Part shown: positions 35,946 to 45,689 of the stretch, piece after piece
Position numbering within the stretch: the stretch's first letter is position 1
Layout of the letters: the number at the start of each line of letters is the position of its first letter
Assembly: GCF_024806495.1 (NCBI RefSeq)
Contig: NZ_JANUFF010000009.1
Coordinates: 62,001 to 126,000 of the forward strand
DNA from: Chryseobacterium sp. JUb7
GTDB taxonomy: Bacteria > Bacteroidota > Bacteroidia > Flavobacteriales > Weeksellaceae
Length of the DNA stretch: 64,000 bases
Direction of reading: 5' to 3'
Notes under the pieces: generated by a model
The model's input: only the letters and a program-made list of their open reading frames with translations
The model's database searches: none
Told to the model about the DNA's origin: nothing
Program-made: the position numbers and the translations under genes

Positions 35946-36959
35946 ATGTTTTCAAAAATCGTAGTACACAGAGTCGGAAATAAAATCAACGGAGAATCTT
36001 TAACGCTTTCTCAGGAAGAGTTGCAGTTGGAAGAAGGAATGGCAGAATTGCTTGAAGATTACTTTTTAGGATCTTTTAAATCGGAAGAAACATTCCATTT
36101 TTACAGTGATACCTATTTGGTTAATAATGCTGTTTTCAGTTCTGTATCTGAAATTTTTGATGATAAAGCCAAATTTCTTTGGGAATCTGAAAATATTGCA
36201 AAACACCTTTTTGAAGCTGCTGAAAATCCAAGAGTTCAGGGTGGAGAATTATTTATCGTATATTTTGAAGACGAAAGAGAAGGCACAGAAAGAGTGGATA
36301 AAATCGGAATTTTCAAAACTGAAAAAAGAGAATCTTTCCTTAAAATTTCTCCTAATCAGGAAACTTTTGATATCGAAAAAGATCAGGGAATCGGCTTGTC
36401 GAAAATTGATAAGGCTGCTTTAATCTATAATAATGATAAAGAAACGGGGTATGTACTTTCTGTGGTTGATAACAACAAAAACGGAGATATGTATTACTGG
36501 TTCGAAGATTTCTTAAAAGTAAAACAGCGTGATGATGAATATTTCCACACCCAGGAAGCATTGATGGTGTATAAAGATTATATCACAAAACAGCTACCTC
36601 AGGAATTTGAAGTTTCGAAGGCAGATCAGGCAGATTTTTTAAATAAATCAATCAATTTCTTTAAAGAAAAAGAAGAGTTTAAATTAGATGAATTTGCAAC
36701 GGAAGTATTGGGAGATGAGCATGTAATTGAAAGTTTTAATAATTTTAAAACAGATTATGAGCAGGATATGCAGATCAATATTGCTGAGGAATTCCCGATC
36801 AGTGAAGCGGCTGTTAAGAAGACTCAGAGACATTTCAAGAGCATTATTAAATTAGATAAAAATTTCCACATCTACATCCATGGAGATCGTCAGAAACTGG
36901 CTACGGGAGAAGATGAAAAAGGGAAATATTATATGTTGTATTTCGATAAAGAAGTTTAA
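35946..36959 (+). CDS. Nucleoid-associated protein (NdpA/YejK family)
   Basis: 337 aa from the ATG at 35946 (MFSKIVVHRVGNKINGE); the ATG at 35925 lies within the predicted promoter. Family features: IVVHRVGNK at the N-terminus, YFEDEREGTERVDKIGIFK, FLKISPNQETFDIEKDQGIGL and the C-terminal IKLDKNFHIYIHGD. E. coli YejK binds the nucleoid; the molecular role in Bacteroidetes is unclear. It appears monocistronic. Confidence 0.88.
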   Translation: MFSKIVVHRVGNKINGESLTLSQEELQLEEGMAELLEDYFLGSFKSEETFHFYSDTYLVNNAVFSSVSEIFDDKAKFLWESENIAKHLFEAAENPRVQGGELFIVYFEDEREGTERVDKIGIFKTEKRESFLKISPNQETFDIEKDQGIGLSKIDKAALIYNNDKETGYVLSVVDNNKNGDMYYWFEDFLKVKQRDDEYFHTQEALMVYKDYITKQLPQEFEVSKADQADFLNKSINFFKEKEEFKLDEFATEVLGDEHVIESFNNFKTDYEQDMQINIAEEFPISEAAVKKTQRHFKSIIKLDKNFHIYIHGDRQKLATGEDEKGKYYMLYFDKEV

Positions 36960-37023
36960 ACTATAGAATTGCCCGGTTAATTAATAAAATGATAACTTTA
37001 TAACCAATCACAAAATATTCGTT

Positions 37024-37986
37024 ATGAAGTTCATGATCATTTTCTGGGCGCTTTATATGTTGTTTTTCTGCATACCGTTTCCAATTATCATTTATATGGC
37101 AACTTCGGAAACGCTTTTAGAACCAAGAAATTCGCTGATTGTCAGCTATATTTATCTTGGTTTTTCTGTTTTAGTATGGTTGTATGTGATTATATTTTTC
37201 ATCAATAATCTTTTCGTAAAAACTTTTAAAGCTAAAAATACGATCAGTAATATTCTCAAAAACGGAACACCGAGAGACGCGAAAATTATTGATTATCAAT
37301 TGATAAAATATAATGCTAAATCGAACATCAATGCCATTCAGATCAAACTTTCTTTTCAGAATTTGAGGAATGTTTTGATTGAACATGAGCTACTTTTTCA
37401 TGATATTAAACCTCAGGAAAAGAGATTTGATGCTGGCAAAATAGTTAAAGTTTTATTGAATCCGGATATATCGGAAGAACCTTATTTTATTTTAAGCGGC
37501 CAACAGACCAAATTTAATCCTGTCGGAATGGTCTTAAGAATTTTGTTTGTGGTTTTTATGATCGCTTACGTTATTGGACTGTATTACTATTTCTACACAA
37601 CAGAATCCTTTGATTTTGGATGGCGGTTTCTGACTTTCATGCATCCGATTATTTTCAGTGGAGTGATGTTTTTATTGACCATTTTCGTCTATCAAATGAT
37701 TGTCGGAAAGTTTTTTAAGAAAACAAAAGAAGAACGCATTCTTTTTGCCGGAAGAAATGCCGAGGCCGAAATTATCAGCGTAAGTCAAACGGGTTTAACG
37801 GTGAATGATCAACCTCAGATTATGTTTCAGGTGAGTTTTAAAGATTTTAAGGGTAAAGAACATATTACAGTTTTCAAGAAAATAGTTAATCTTCTGGATT
37901 TGGCTTCTGTTCCCAGACAAGGTAAAATCGAGATTATGTATGATGAAAATAATCCTTCGAAAATTACAATTCCGAGGATGAATTAA
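37024..37986 (+). CDS. Membrane protein with two DUF3592-like modules
   Basis: 320 aa. Four hydrophobic helices (about 5-27, 38-62, 168-192, 205-230) alternate with two related soluble beta modules: residues 80-160 (AKIIDYQLIKYNAKSN...) and 240-320 (AEIISVSQTGLTVNDQPQIMFQVSF...GKIEIMYDENNPSKI). The second module has the DUF3592-like pattern for small OB-like domains at the membrane. Function unknown. The internal duplication is visible directly. Confidence 0.65.
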   Translation: MKFMIIFWALYMLFFCIPFPIIIYMATSETLLEPRNSLIVSYIYLGFSVLVWLYVIIFFINNLFVKTFKAKNTISNILKNGTPRDAKIIDYQLIKYNAKSNINAIQIKLSFQNLRNVLIEHELLFHDIKPQEKRFDAGKIVKVLLNPDISEEPYFILSGQQTKFNPVGMVLRILFVVFMIAYVIGLYYYFYTTESFDFGWRFLTFMHPIIFSGVMFLLTIFVYQMIVGKFFKKTKEERILFAGRNAEAEIISVSQTGLTVNDQPQIMFQVSFKDFKGKEHITVFKKIVNLLDLASVPRQGKIEIMYDENNPSKITIPRMN

Positions 37987-37995
37987 ATTAAAATA

Positions 37996-38745
37996 TTACT
38001 TCTTCCTAAAAAACAAAGCTCTGCTATATTCATAATTCATTCTTGCGATATTTAATACAGAAATTCCTTGTGGACATTCAACTTCACAGGCCTCGGTATT
38101 GGAACAGTGCCCAAAATGCTCGGAATCCATTTGCTTTACCATATTCAAAACGCGGTTGCTTCGTTCTTCTTTTCCTTGTGGAAGCAAAACCATATGGGTG
38201 ATTTTTGCTGAAGTAAATAACGCTGCACTTCCGTTTTTACAGGTTGCAACACACGCACCACAACCAATACATGCCGCAGAATCAAAGGCTTCTTCGGCAG
38301 TTTGATGCGTAACTGCAATGGCTGTTGCATCGGGAGCCTGTCCTGTATTTACAGAAACAAATCCACCTGAAGAAATAATCCTGTCAAATGCAGAGCGGTC
38401 AACTTTTAAATCTCTTTTTACGGGAAAGGCTTCAGCCCGGAAAGGCTCTATTAAAACGGTTTCTCCATCTTTAAAAGAACGTAAATGAAGCTGACAGGTT
38501 GTCGTGTGTTCCAACGGTCCGTGAGCCAATCCGTTGATCATCATTCCGCATTGTCCGCAGATCCCTTCACGACAGTCGTGATCGAATTCTACGGGTTCAT
38601 CGCCTTCAACGATTAATTTCTCATTTAAAGTGTCCAGCATTTCAAGGAAAGACATGTGAGGATTCAATGCTGTCAAATCATAATTCACCAGTTTTCCTTC
38701 GCTCTGGTGGTCTTTCTGTCTCCATATTTTCAGATGTAAATCCAT
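37996..38745 (-). CDS. sdhB: Succinate dehydrogenase/fumarate reductase iron-sulfur subunit
   Basis: 249 aa from the ATG at 38745 (MDLHLKIWRQ); an in-frame ATG 45 nt upstream adds non-family residues. A [2Fe-2S] site (CREGICGQCG...TTTCQL) is followed by CIGCGACVATC and the late CSNTEACEVECPQG that hold the other two clusters. It passes electrons from SdhA to the quinone site in SdhC. A 151-nt gap with repeat elements separates it from sdhA, longer than the sdhC-sdhA gap. Confidence 0.95.
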   Translation of the reverse strand: MDLHLKIWRQKDHQSEGKLVNYDLTALNPHMSFLEMLDTLNEKLIVEGDEPVEFDHDCREGICGQCGMMINGLAHGPLEHTTTCQLHLRSFKDGETVLIEPFRAEAFPVKRDLKVDRSAFDRIISSGGFVSVNTGQAPDATAIAVTHQTAEEAFDSAACIGCGACVATCKNGSAALFTSAKITHMVLLPQGKEERSNRVLNMVKQMDSEHFGHCSNTEACEVECPQGISVLNIARMNYEYSRALFFRKK

Positions 38746-38782
38746 AATTTTTGTGTTTTGATAATGGTTTTTAATAAAATTC

Positions 38783-38865
38783 TTCGACAAGCTCAGCCTG
38801 ACCCTGTGGATAGTTATATATTAATTTAGCATATAGTATTAGATTGTCATCCTGAGCTTGTCAAA
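38783..38865. repeat. Inverted GTCATCCTGAGC-type pair between sdhA and sdhB
   Basis: TTCGACAAGCTCAGCCTGAC (38783-38802) is close to the reverse complement of GTCATCCTGAGCTTGTCAAA (38846-38865). The pair brackets 43 nt of AT-rich DNA inside what should be an operon and could fold as a hairpin in the mRNA between the two genes. Confidence 0.7.
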
Positions 38866-38896
38866 AGGTTTTTACAATCCTACATTTAAAATATTT

Positions 38897-40813
38897 TTAT
38901 TTATAACTTCTTACCGTCGGTTGTATTTGTTCAAAAATCAAAGGTTCTTTAATCAATTCCGGTTCATTATTTTCTCCGGTCCAGGCCCAGGCTGAGATGA
39001 ACTGAAATTCAGCATCATTCCTCAATGCCTCTCCATCCGGAGTTTGATATTCTTCGCGAAAATGGGCACCACAAGATTCGTTTCGGGTTAAAGCATCGTA
39101 ACACATCAGTTCACCAATTTCAAAATAATCGGCTACACGACCTGCTTTTTCGAGTTCGGTATTCATTGTGTTGCCTTGTCCGGAAACTTTGACGTCTTTA
39201 TAAAACTCATTTTTCAACTTTCTGATTTCTTCGATGGCAAATTTTAGCCCCGCTTCATTTCGGGCTAAACCACAATAATCGTAGAGTAATTTCCCTAAGG
39301 TTTTATGAAAGTAATCCACTGTTTTTGTTCCCTTAATGTGGATGAAATTTTCAATCTGTTGTTTTACGTGACTTTCGGCTTTTTCAAATTCTATATCATC
39401 CGTTGAAATTTTTCCGGTATGAATTTCCTGAGCTAAATAATTTGCAATCGTGTAGGGCGCGATAAAATACCCATCAACAGAAGCCTGAAGTAAAGAATTT
39501 GCACCCAGTCGATTCGCACCATGATCAGCAAAATTAGCTTCACCTAATGCAAATAATCCGGGAATAGTAGTCATTAATTCATAATCTACCCAAAGCCCGC
39601 CCATCGAAAAGTGTGCAGAAGGCGAGATCATCATCGGCTCCTGATACGCATCATATCCTGTAATTTTAAGATACATGTCAAATAAATTTCCATATTTCTC
39701 CTGAATTTTTTCTTTTCCCTGCTCTTTAATAGCTTTAGAAAAATCAAGATAGACCGCATTTTTTAAAGGACCGATTCCGAAGCCTGCATCTATTCTTTCT
39801 TTGGCAGCTCTCGAAGAAATATCTCTTGGTGCTAAATTTCCAAAAGCAGGATATCGTCTTTCCAGATAATAATCTCTTTCATTTTCCAGGATATCATTGG
39901 GCTTTCTGGTTTCATTTTCATTTAAAGGAACCCAGATTCTGCCATCATTTCGCAAAGATTCAGACATCAAGGTTAATTTCGACTGATAATCTCCGGATTG
40001 TGGCAGTGAAGTAGGATGCACCTGAATCCAGCTCGGAGAAGCCATTAGTGCGCCTTTTTTATGTGCTCTCCAAATCGCAGAACCATTACAGCCCATTGCT
40101 AAAGTAGATAAGTAGTAGATTTTTCCATACCCGCCTGTTGCCAGAATAACAGCGTGGGCGGCATGCCTTTCAATTTCTCCGGTATCTAAATTTCTGACGA
40201 TAATTCCTCTGGCTTTTCCGTCTATCATCACTAAATCCAGCATTTCGTGTCTTGAAAATAACTGCACGCTTTTCTTTCCAACTTGTCGCATCAATGCCTG
40301 ATAAGCACCCAAAAGCAATTGCTGTCCGGTCTGTCCTCTTGCATAGAAAGTCCGGCTCACCTGAACCCCTCCAAAAGAACGGTTGTTCAGATAACCTCCG
40401 TATTCTCTCCCAAATGGAACGCCTTGTGCAACGGCCTGGTCGATGAGGTTCAGAGAACATTCTGCCATACGGTATACGTTAGCTTCACGGGCTCTGAAAT
40501 CTCCGCCCTTCAGGGTGTCAACAAACATTCTGTAGACACTGTCACCATCATTTTTATAATTTTTGGCAGCATTTACACCGCCTTGTGCAGCTACGGAATG
40601 TGCTCTTCTCGGGCTGTCCTGAAAACAGAATGATTTTACATTATAGCCCATTTCACCCAGTGAAGCGGCAATGGAGCTTCCCGCTAATCCGGTCCCGACA
40701 ACGATGATGTCTAATTTTTTTCGGTTGGCAGGATTGACAAGCTTGGCTGTTTTTTTATAGTTTTCCCATTTTTTATCGAGGGATCCTTCCGGTATTTTTG
40801 AATTTAAAATCAT
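38897..40813 (-). CDS. sdhA: Succinate dehydrogenase/fumarate reductase flavoprotein subunit
   Basis: 638 aa. FAD-binding [21 protein letters not shown], the covalent-flavin region with [13 protein letters not shown], the active-site segments HPTSLP and [11 protein letters not shown], and [20 protein letters not shown]. It oxidises succinate to fumarate (or the reverse) in the TCA cycle at the inner membrane. The length and the order C-A-B are those of the Bacteroidetes type B enzyme. It begins 12 nt after sdhC. Confidence 0.96.
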   Translation of the reverse strand: MILNSKIPEGSLDKKWENYKKTAKLVNPANRKKLDIIVVGTGLAGSSIAASLGEMGYNVKSFCFQDSPRRAHSVAAQGGVNAAKNYKNDGDSVYRMFVDTLKGGDFRAREANVYRMAECSLNLIDQAVAQGVPFGREYGGYLNNRSFGGVQVSRTFYARGQTGQQLLLGAYQALMRQVGKKSVQLFSRHEMLDLVMIDGKARGIIVRNLDTGEIERHAAHAVILATGGYGKIYYLSTLAMGCNGSAIWRAHKKGALMASPSWIQVHPTSLPQSGDYQSKLTLMSESLRNDGRIWVPLNENETRKPNDILENERDYYLERRYPAFGNLAPRDISSRAAKERIDAGFGIGPLKNAVYLDFSKAIKEQGKEKIQEKYGNLFDMYLKITGYDAYQEPMMISPSAHFSMGGLWVDYELMTTIPGLFALGEANFADHGANRLGANSLLQASVDGYFIAPYTIANYLAQEIHTGKISTDDIEFEKAESHVKQQIENFIHIKGTKTVDYFHKTLGKLLYDYCGLARNEAGLKFAIEEIRKLKNEFYKDVKVSGQGNTMNTELEKAGRVADYFEIGELMCYDALTRNESCGAHFREEYQTPDGEALRNDAEFQFISAWAWTGENNEPELIKEPLIFEQIQPTVRSYK

Positions 40814-40825
40814 GATTTTTTCAAT

Positions 40826-41482
40826 TTAACGGTACGTGAAGAATACATAAACCGGCATTAAGGCAAATCCAACACTGATGATGATTGAATAAGCGATTCC
40901 AACAGTTTTAAACCATTGTACAAACTTGGGATGAAATAATCCCAGGGTTCTGACAGCGCTGTAAATTCCATGAATCAAATGATAACACAAAGCAATCATC
41001 GAAATGACATAAATAACAACGTACCACCATTCTTTGAAGACAGTGACCACCAGAATGTACAGATCTTTATTTCCATTATTGTCTAAAGGAGGGTTTCCGA
41101 ATTTATAGATATACCAGAAATTCTGAAAATGGATCACCTGGAAAATTAATAACAAAGTTCCTAAAATCCCCATATTTCTGGAATACCATTTACTGGCTCT
41201 TCCGCGTCTGTCGGATTGATAGTTGGCTCCTGATTTTTTATTTTTTAAGGTGATTATTAAACCATCTAAAGCATGAAGAATAATACTCGCATACAAAACA
41301 TAGGAAACGATTTTAATCACAATATTTCCCGACAGAAAATGCGAATATGCATTAAACTGGAGATGTGCCTGCTCCTGTGGTAAAAAAAGCTGGAGATTGC
41401 CCAAGAAATGAATCAGCAGAAAGAAGCTCAGGAAAAGTCCTGTAAGACACATCAGCATTTTTCTTGATAAGGTTGACAGCAT
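40826..41482 (-). CDS. sdhC: Succinate dehydrogenase cytochrome b subunit
   Basis: 218 aa, five hydrophobic helices, the single-subunit type B anchor with two hemes. Candidate heme histidines lie in LIHFLGN (about 25), SIILHALDG, FQVIHFQNF and YHLIHGIYSA. It anchors SdhAB and delivers electrons to menaquinone. It is the first gene of the sdhCAB operon. Its upstream region (41483-41608) is largely a repeat element, so the promoter position is unclear. Confidence 0.93.
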   Translation of the reverse strand: MLSTLSRKMLMCLTGLFLSFFLLIHFLGNLQLFLPQEQAHLQFNAYSHFLSGNIVIKIVSYVLYASIILHALDGLIITLKNKKSGANYQSDRRGRASKWYSRNMGILGTLLLIFQVIHFQNFWYIYKFGNPPLDNNGNKDLYILVVTVFKEWWYVVIYVISMIALCYHLIHGIYSAVRTLGLFHPKFVQWFKTVGIAYSIIISVGFALMPVYVFFTYR

Positions 41483-41507
41483 GTTTTTTGATTTTTGTGT
41501 TAAATTA

Positions 41508-41606
41508 GAAATGGAGGTTGGAGGAGGGAAGCTGGAGGTTTATTAACGTATATTAACAGCATTTTTCATAAACTTCCAGCCTCCAGCCTCGTGCTTCGAG
41601 CTTCCG
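41508..41606 (+). repeat. GGAAGCTGGA-type dispersed repeat, copy 2
   Basis: GGAGGAGGGAAGCTGGAGG and TTTATTAACG on the left, AACAGCATTTTTCATAAACT in the middle, and CCAGCCTCCAGCCT on the right form an imperfect inverted repeat of about 99 nt. It fills the gap between the DASS transporter stop and the sdhC start. Confidence 0.7.
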
Positions 41607-41608
41607 TT

Positions 41609-43039
41609 TTAATAATATCCTAAAACTTTCATCCAAAGTCCACCGACTCCCATGTAAATGATCAACAGGACAATTCCGATTTCAAGTCCTCGGAGCCACC
41701 ATGCTTTTAAGTCGACATATCCGCTTCCGAAAAATACAGGTGCAGGACCGTGACCGTAATGCGTCAGTACTCCATAAATTGAACCTAAGAAACCAAGCAT
41801 CATAGCCAGCAGCATCGGAGGAATTCCGACTGCTACGCCAACTCCCAGTAAAGCGGCATACATGGCTGCAACGTGAGCTGTTGCACTCGCGAAAATATAG
41901 TGGCTGAAAAAGTATACGAGTATAATCACGGGAAAAGCAACCGTCCAGGTCATATGCCCGATTTTAACTTTAATCAGATCACTGAACCATCCGATGAATC
42001 CCAATTCATTGAGAGAACTGGCCATCATTACCAATACCGCAAACCAAACGATAGTGTCCCAGGCTCCTTTTTCAGATTTTACGTCTTCCCAGGTTAATAC
42101 TGAGGTTAATAAAAGCAAAGTTAAGCCAATGAAAGCCGTTGTGGTTGCATCAATAGACAGCGCGCCACCGAAAATCCAAAGTCCCAATAGAATGAAGAAT
42201 GCCAATAACATCAGCCATTCATTTTTAGAAATTGGTCCCATTTCTTTTAATTTTTGAGCCGCCATTTTCGGAGCATCACCTGTTTTCTTTAATTCTGGCG
42301 GATATAATTTGTATAACACTAAAGGCACTACAAAGAAAGCGACCAATCCAGGAACAAAACCCGCGGCAGCCCAGGACATCCAGGTAATATTTATGCCCAG
42401 ATTCGCTGCAAATTTCTGACACATCGGATTACTCGCCGTTCCTGTAAGAAACATGGAAGATGCGATGAGGTTCATATAATAACTGTTTAATGTTAAATAA
42501 GAGCCTAATTTTCTATGTGTTTCCGGTTTATCAGGAACAGAATCGAAACTGATGGCCATAGATTTCATAATCGGATAAATAATACCACCACCTCTGGCTG
42601 TATTACTTGGAATAGCCGGGGCTAAACAGACATCAGCCAGTCCTAATCCATATGCCAGTCCCAGAGAGCTTTTTCCAAAAATTCTGATGAATAAAAAAGC
42701 AATTCTGTTTCCCAAACCTGTTTTGATAAATCCTCTTGCGATAAAGAACGAAATCCCGATCAGCCAGATCACTTTATCTCCAAATCCGGAAAGTGCTTTT
42801 GTGATTGATTTTCCTCCATCGCCAGGGGCGACAACCTGTGTAAGTGCAGTGAACCCGATTGCCATCATACACATCGTTCCCATCGGGGCAGCTTTTAGGA
42901 TAATTCCTAAAATAGTCGCTGCAAAAATAGCAAAAAGATGCCAGGCATTTTCGGTTACTCCTTCCGGTACAGGAATAAACCATATAATGAGCGCGACAGC
43001 AAAGGTTATCGCTACATTTCTAATATTAATTTCTTTCAT
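41609..43039 (-). CDS. DASS-family dicarboxylate/anion transporter (SLC13 type)
   Basis: 476 aa, about 12 hydrophobic segments. Signature features of the divalent anion:Na+ symporter family: LAPAIPSNTARGGGIIYPI (SNT motif), MFLTGTASNP, and the second SNT-like motif near SATAHVAAMYAALL. Members carry succinate, malate, citrate or 2-oxoglutarate across the inner membrane. It lies 21 nt downstream of a porin gene and just before sdhCAB, which supports a C4-dicarboxylate substrate by context. Confidence 0.88.
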   Translation of the reverse strand: MKEINIRNVAITFAVALIIWFIPVPEGVTENAWHLFAIFAATILGIILKAAPMGTMCMMAIGFTALTQVVAPGDGGKSITKALSGFGDKVIWLIGISFFIARGFIKTGLGNRIAFLFIRIFGKSSLGLAYGLGLADVCLAPAIPSNTARGGGIIYPIMKSMAISFDSVPDKPETHRKLGSYLTLNSYYMNLIASSMFLTGTASNPMCQKFAANLGINITWMSWAAAGFVPGLVAFFVVPLVLYKLYPPELKKTGDAPKMAAQKLKEMGPISKNEWLMLLAFFILLGLWIFGGALSIDATTTAFIGLTLLLLTSVLTWEDVKSEKGAWDTIVWFAVLVMMASSLNELGFIGWFSDLIKVKIGHMTWTVAFPVIILVYFFSHYIFASATAHVAAMYAALLGVGVAVGIPPMLLAMMLGFLGSIYGVLTHYGHGPAPVFFGSGYVDLKAWWLRGLEIGIVLLIIYMGVGGLWMKVLGYY

Positions 43040-43060
43040 AATAGTTTGTTTTTTTTATGT

Positions 43061-44221
43061 TTAAAATCTACTCTGTACCTGAACAATGAATAAATTATTA
43101 TCGTATTGTGATGTATTTTCTACCTGGTATTTATATCGGTCAAACTGAACACCCAGCTGGATTCTGGCACCGTAATTTTTTAAGAACTCAAGTCCGAACA
43201 TAGGAGTGATCGTCTGTCTCGGATTGGAGTTTAATCTGAAATTGGTATCCAGATATTCATAACGGCATGAAAGTTCAAAAGCACTCAGGTTTTTATGATT
43301 GATCTCGTACCGTAAATTGGGTAAGAAATAAGCGCCACGAATCAAATATTCATCAGGATTTGAAGGTCTTAACTCCGGAGCTACAGCAAAATACAACGGA
43401 TGATTGGTGGCCTGTTTAGCTTCCAGCTGCATATCCAGACTCCATCTCGGATCAAAATTGACGAGTGAATTTAAGTCGACTCCCACAGCATAAATTTTCT
43501 TGCCGAAAACTTCTCCGATTCCCCCATTTAGACCAAGGTTCAGGTTATATTTTTTTACCAGACCAAAAACTAGCCTGGTGGAATACTGCTTTCCGTTATC
43601 GTTATCATTCACTTGGTTTTTTCCGTTTCCATTCACGACAGAAACAGCATATTGAAAGGGGATTTTACCTAATTCCAGCTGTCCGGTTGCAGAAAGTCCG
43701 ATCTGAAAACTGGTCCATCCCAATTTTCCGAATTCGGTATACTGATTAGACCAGTCCAGAGATTTAATAATATCGATCGGGTAGGTTTCTTCAATTCCGA
43801 ACCATGGTCTGAACTGTCCTACTGTAAAGGCTAATTTCGGATTGAAGGTGTATTTTAAATAAGCATTTTCCAGAACTCTTGATTTGGGGTCATTTTTAAA
43901 GTCTGCTAAATTGGCAAGCGCTACCACTTCAGTCCGTTTACTGATCTGAGCCCGGACCTGCACTCTCATGTATTTTACCATAAAATTATTACTGGTTCCG
44001 GATTCATCCGAATGATGAAGCCCGTTTACATCTACATCTTTTGTCATCCCGACCAGATAGCGTGCCTGAAATAGACCTTTTATCTGAAGTTGAGGATATT
44101 TTACATGATCTTCCTCCTGTTGTTTGGATTGTAGAGAATCCGGTATTTGTGCACGAACTGATAACGAAAACAGCATAAAGCAAAATAAAAGATTGCTCTT
44201 TTTTGTTGAAAAAAAGGTCAT
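43061..44221 (-). CDS. Outer-membrane porin (OprO/OprP-like)
   Basis: 386 aa with a signal peptide ending VRAQ. Beta-strand pattern of phosphate-selective porin O/P: IKGLFQARYL at the start, MVKYMRVQVRAQISKR, FTVGQFRPWFGIEE, and a C-terminal aromatic-ending strand (NNLFIVQVQSRF) as required by the BAM machinery. It probably admits anions for the DASS transporter encoded 21 nt downstream, which is inference from gene order. Confidence 0.8.
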   Translation of the reverse strand: MTFFSTKKSNLLFCFMLFSLSVRAQIPDSLQSKQQEEDHVKYPQLQIKGLFQARYLVGMTKDVDVNGLHHSDESGTSNNFMVKYMRVQVRAQISKRTEVVALANLADFKNDPKSRVLENAYLKYTFNPKLAFTVGQFRPWFGIEETYPIDIIKSLDWSNQYTEFGKLGWTSFQIGLSATGQLELGKIPFQYAVSVVNGNGKNQVNDNDNGKQYSTRLVFGLVKKYNLNLGLNGGIGEVFGKKIYAVGVDLNSLVNFDPRWSLDMQLEAKQATNHPLYFAVAPELRPSNPDEYLIRGAYFLPNLRYEINHKNLSAFELSCRYEYLDTNFRLNSNPRQTITPMFGLEFLKNYGARIQLGVQFDRYKYQVENTSQYDNNLFIVQVQSRF

Positions 44222-44259
44222 AGTGGTTGTGTTTTAATGAACGAAATATTTTTTTGAAT

Positions 44260-45309
44260 TTAATTAAGCCCTAAAAATTTAAAAGGCTTTGATTCTTTGA
44301 AATCTTTATTTGATTTTCCGTTGTAAGTCTGAAAATTACTTAGATCCAGTTTCATCACTTTTCCTTTTGAGCTTAAATCAAAGTCTTTAAGATCTACCCA
44401 GAAGGTGTTGGGAGTAAAAACGGTCTCAAAATAGTAGACCAGGTTTTTCTGATCGGAAACTGAGCGCCATCTTGTAGATGAAATATTAGGTTCGGTTTCT
44501 GAAGAAATTCCATAAGGAACAGAACAGTTTCTGATCACGCTGAAAACACTTGCTACAGCCGTTCTCGGATCTGAAGTCTGTGGAATTGCATTGATGTAAT
44601 AAGAGGCTCTTACAAAACGGTCTGCAGCACGGTTGGTACCCGGAAGCATTACCGTTCCCGGAATACCTTTCCAATAATTATTTAAAGCCAATTGCTCGTT
44701 GAAAACCGGAGAATTGGTCATCACAGTATATTCCGGAGAATGATGAATGACTAATTTCCCGTTAATATATTCAAAAACGGCATTGTCTCCTGAAGCATCA
44801 GAAAGCGAAAGATGAATGGTTGTAAATCTTTCTGTTCCCGGAATATAATCGCTTACAATAGCGAAAGTTTCTTTTTGTGCATATTCCACAGCTTCTTTTA
44901 CTGTGGCAAAATTATCAAGAAAATATTGAGCCCATAGAGAAATGGCAATCCCTTTTTGTTTGCCTTTCGGATTGAATTTTGGATATTGAGATTCTCCCAG
45001 CCAGAGAAGATTGGCTACCAGACCTTTTTCATTCATTCCGTCTGAAGAGGCGATATCCCATGAAGTACTCACAATACTTCCGTATCTGGATTTCCATTTC
45101 TCAGAAAGAGACCCGACTTCTCCGGTTCTTTCGATCCCTTTTGGAAGAATCCACAAGTTAGCAGGAATCTCATCTCGCCAGTCCATGGATCGGGCAGTGA
45201 TCACGGTGTTTTCAGGACCTTTGTAGACGACCCTTGTACAGGCTTCATATTCACTCCAAACTCCTAATGACAGAATAAAAGAAAAAAGAATTGAGGGGAA
45301 ATTTTTCAT
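44260..45309 (-). CDS. Choloylglycine hydrolase / penicillin V acylase family (Ntn)
   Basis: 349 aa with a signal peptide; C24 (YEACTRVVYKG) would be the N-terminal nucleophile after processing. Family residues: R and D in ITARSMDWRDE, NEKGLVANLLWLGES, the Asn of TVMTNSP and the Arg near NRAADRFVRA. Linear amide C-N hydrolases cut bile salts, penicillin V or N-acyl-homoserine lactones. Export suggests an extracytoplasmic amide. It heads a unit with the porin (gap 38 nt) and DASS transporter, so its carboxylate product could be imported by them. Confidence 0.88.
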   Translation of the reverse strand: MKNFPSILFSFILSLGVWSEYEACTRVVYKGPENTVITARSMDWRDEIPANLWILPKGIERTGEVGSLSEKWKSRYGSIVSTSWDIASSDGMNEKGLVANLLWLGESQYPKFNPKGKQKGIAISLWAQYFLDNFATVKEAVEYAQKETFAIVSDYIPGTERFTTIHLSLSDASGDNAVFEYINGKLVIHHSPEYTVMTNSPVFNEQLALNNYWKGIPGTVMLPGTNRAADRFVRASYYINAIPQTSDPRTAVASVFSVIRNCSVPYGISSETEPNISSTRWRSVSDQKNLVYYFETVFTPNTFWVDLKDFDLSSKGKVMKLDLSNFQTYNGKSNKDFKESKPFKFLGLN

Positions 45310-45689
45310 AATAATATTTTTAAGTTAGGTGAATTTTTATATTGAATTTCTAACAAGAATATTTTAATGATTTTTAATGGTTTTCAATATTTGGTGATAT
45401 AAATTTAACTAATTTTGTTTAATTAACATAAATTTTTTAAAAATTAATATTCAATTCATGCTAATAATCACATTTACAAAATTTTGCATTGAAAATCGTT
45501 GGAATTTCCGTATATTATAAATAAAACAGCATTTAAATGTTAAAAATTGAAATGATTTTTTGCCTGAAAAAAGATGTATTTTCTCTACGTATCTACCGAA
45601 TGGCGCGTGTTTTAACACTTTTAAGATTTGATACCACAAAGTAATATTGCTTTAAAAAATTCGTTATATTTGATACATCAAAGTAATAT
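45310..45689. other. Divergent control region, AT-rich, with direct repeats
   Basis: 380 bases between the hydrolase and phytochrome genes. The left 300 are AT-rich with no gene. The right end holds the -7 box and two 21-nt direct repeats described separately. Confidence 0.7.
45627..45689 (+). promoter_or_regulatory. Promoter and twin operator-like repeats of the phytochrome gene
   Basis: Two 21-nt direct repeats (45627-45647 and 45669-45689) agree at 19 positions and start 42 bp apart. Both begin TTTGATAC and end CAAAGTAATAT. The second contains the palindrome TTTGATACATCAAA, overlaps the -7 box TATATTTG (45665-45672) and abuts the ATG at 45690. The spacing of about four helical turns fits a regulator binding on one face of the DNA. 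Confidence 0.6.

Noticed and set aside
40252-40633. Plus-strand ORFs inside sdhA
   Set aside because: Antisense shadows of a conserved gene, without start signals.
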